Shown in pieces: positions 63,058 through 64,000 of a DNA stretch of 64,000 bases (positions are counted from its first letter, which is position 1; each line of letters starts with the position of its first letter). The DNA comes from Climacium dendroides. Lineage: Eukaryota; Streptophyta; Bryopsida; Hypnales; Climaciaceae. A program made the position numbers and the translations under genes. The notes under the pieces were generated by a model. It was not told where the DNA came from, did not search any database, and saw only the letters and a list, made by a program, of their open reading frames with translations. The DNA is taken from contig OX467091.1 of the NCBI GenBank assembly GCA_950106755.1, positions 5,907,538-5,971,537 of the forward strand, written 5' to 3'.

Positions 63058-63855
63058 TCACCAATACTGTCGCTGATTAGTGGCCAACACCCAACACCCC
63101 ACCGTGAGATTGGATATCGAATGCGTAATCAACCCATCCAGAAACAATCCTCGCTTTCCAATCATCCACTGAAACAGCATCCCACTGATAAAATAGCTCT
63201 GCCACTCCTTGCCATTATAAATCCCCTTCACACCATTCGACGCCACCCACGCCACCCAGTCCCACTCCCAGAACGGCACATCCACAAAGCTCTCATACTC
63301 GCCCTTGCGCACCATCAGAATATACCGAAACATCCAGCTATGGTAGAAAAGCTCCTCCTCCACTGGCACCGCCAGCGACGCCCCCACGAGACGCAGCATG
63401 TCCCACGTATCCCCCATCAACCCCGACTCAAAATCATGGCCGGGGCGCCACAGCGTGCGCATAGCTTCATCCTGATTCTCATTCAAGTACACGGTGATGA
63501 GTCCACTGAGGGCACCCACGATGAAGCACTCCAGGGTGACCGAGTTCACGGTGTAGGGCTCGTGAAGTTCAGGGATGAAGCGGTGGAAGAGGAGGATGTA
63601 GAGCGAGGTGGCGATGTAACGCAGGAGCTTGATCTTGTACCGCGCCTTCCGCATGATGGGCGACTGCATGAGGTCGAAGGTGAGAAGCTCGTGGGGGGGA
63701 TGCGGTGCTGGGGCGTCAGGGTCGCTGGGCTTGCGGACGCGCTTGCGCTCTGCGTCGCGGGCTGCCCAGAGAGAGCGGTAGTGGACCACATTGGCGCAGG
63801 TGATGGTGAGGATCCAGGGCATGAAGCGGAGAAGCTCGTCCACGCCTATGCCCAT
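63058..63855 (-). CDS. CPBP-family (CAAX protease-like) integral membrane protein
   Basis: 265 residues, no intron. ATG at 63855, with an in-frame TGA four codons upstream, supports this start. Hydrophobic segments lie near 9-27, 79-92, 108-124, 155-165 and 220-258, with a charged loop at 30-75. Motif 1 is VEEELFYHSWMFRYIL (165-180), motif 3 LITHSISNL (242-250), and the end is TNQRQYW. This resembles the CPBP intramembrane protease subfamily found in bacteria beside exosortase/PEP-CTERM systems, where EEFFWRG, a central His and HAxTN are typical. Here the motif-1 Arg position is His and the central motif (SNGVKGIYNGKEW) lacks the usual His, so activity may be altered or lost. Base composition is far richer in G+C than the window. 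The opposite-strand 368-codon frame is its shadow. Substrate unknown; family call fairly sure, function not. Confidence 0.75.
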   Translation of the reverse strand: MGIGVDELLRFMPWILTITCANVVHYRSLWAARDAERKRVRKPSDPDAPAPHPPHELLTFDLMQSPIMRKARYKIKLLRYIATSLYILLFHRFIPELHEPYTVNSVTLECFIVGALSGLITVYLNENQDEAMRTLWRPGHDFESGLMGDTWDMLRLVGASLAVPVEEELFYHSWMFRYILMVRKGEYESFVDVPFWEWDWVAWVASNGVKGIYNGKEWQSYFISGMLFQWMIGKRGLFLDGLITHSISNLTVGCWVLATNQRQYW

Positions 63856-64000
63856 GCTTGGAAATCACCACACTGGAACCTCTTGATTATGAGAGCTTCC
63901 CTGAAATGACATTCCCGATTCTCGAATGCCTTGCACACTTGCCAAACTATCATCGATCGGCTGTAGCACGATTCTCAAACGACGTCATAGTGAAAGAGTA

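Noticed and set aside
62803..63909. 368-codon open frame on the plus strand
   Set aside because: It is antisense to the CPBP gene, rich in His/Pro/Arg from the complementary GC-rich codons, and lacks any domain logic. The minus-strand frame has membrane segments and family motifs.

Overview
The window looks like nuclear DNA from a streptophyte, most likely a land plant and possibly a non-flowering one. Three things support this: large spliced genes with GT-AG introns, a plant TORNADO1-type ROCO gene family, and an AT-rich background (about one third G+C by eye) packed with small non-autonomous transposons. The species cannot be fixed from the sequence.

Layout. 1-4.7 kb is a truncated, gene-less copy of the flank that lies upstream of the ROCO genes. 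4.7-7.35 kb is AT-rich filler with a Stowaway-like element and a Helitron-like element. 7.35-24.2 kb is duplication copy A: upstream flank, a three-exon LRR-Roc-COR gene (14010-19707), then a repeated 3' unit. 24.2-34.7 kb is gene-poor spacer with several terminal-inverted-repeat elements and some possible exon relics. 34.7-58.2 kb is duplication copy B: upstream flank, the second ROCO gene (44242-49967), then the 3' unit twice. That repeated 3' region carries two further Helitron-like insertions. 58.2-62.8 kb is spacer. 63058-63855 (minus strand) holds an intronless, GC-rich gene for a CPBP-family (CAAX-protease/bacteriocin-processing type) membrane protein.

The two ROCO genes are nearly identical in the 5' leader, N-terminus, Roc GTPase, COR and C-terminal parts (about 3-4% amino-acid differences). 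They differ strongly in the LRR region (close to one residue in five), and the differences fall mainly on the predicted beta-strand face of the repeats. This pattern is familiar from plant recognition receptors. Here it sits on a ROCO GTPase, so the locus may be a tandem family of recognition-type ROCO proteins. That is an inference and needs the tests listed. No CRISPR arrays, rRNA or tRNA genes were seen.
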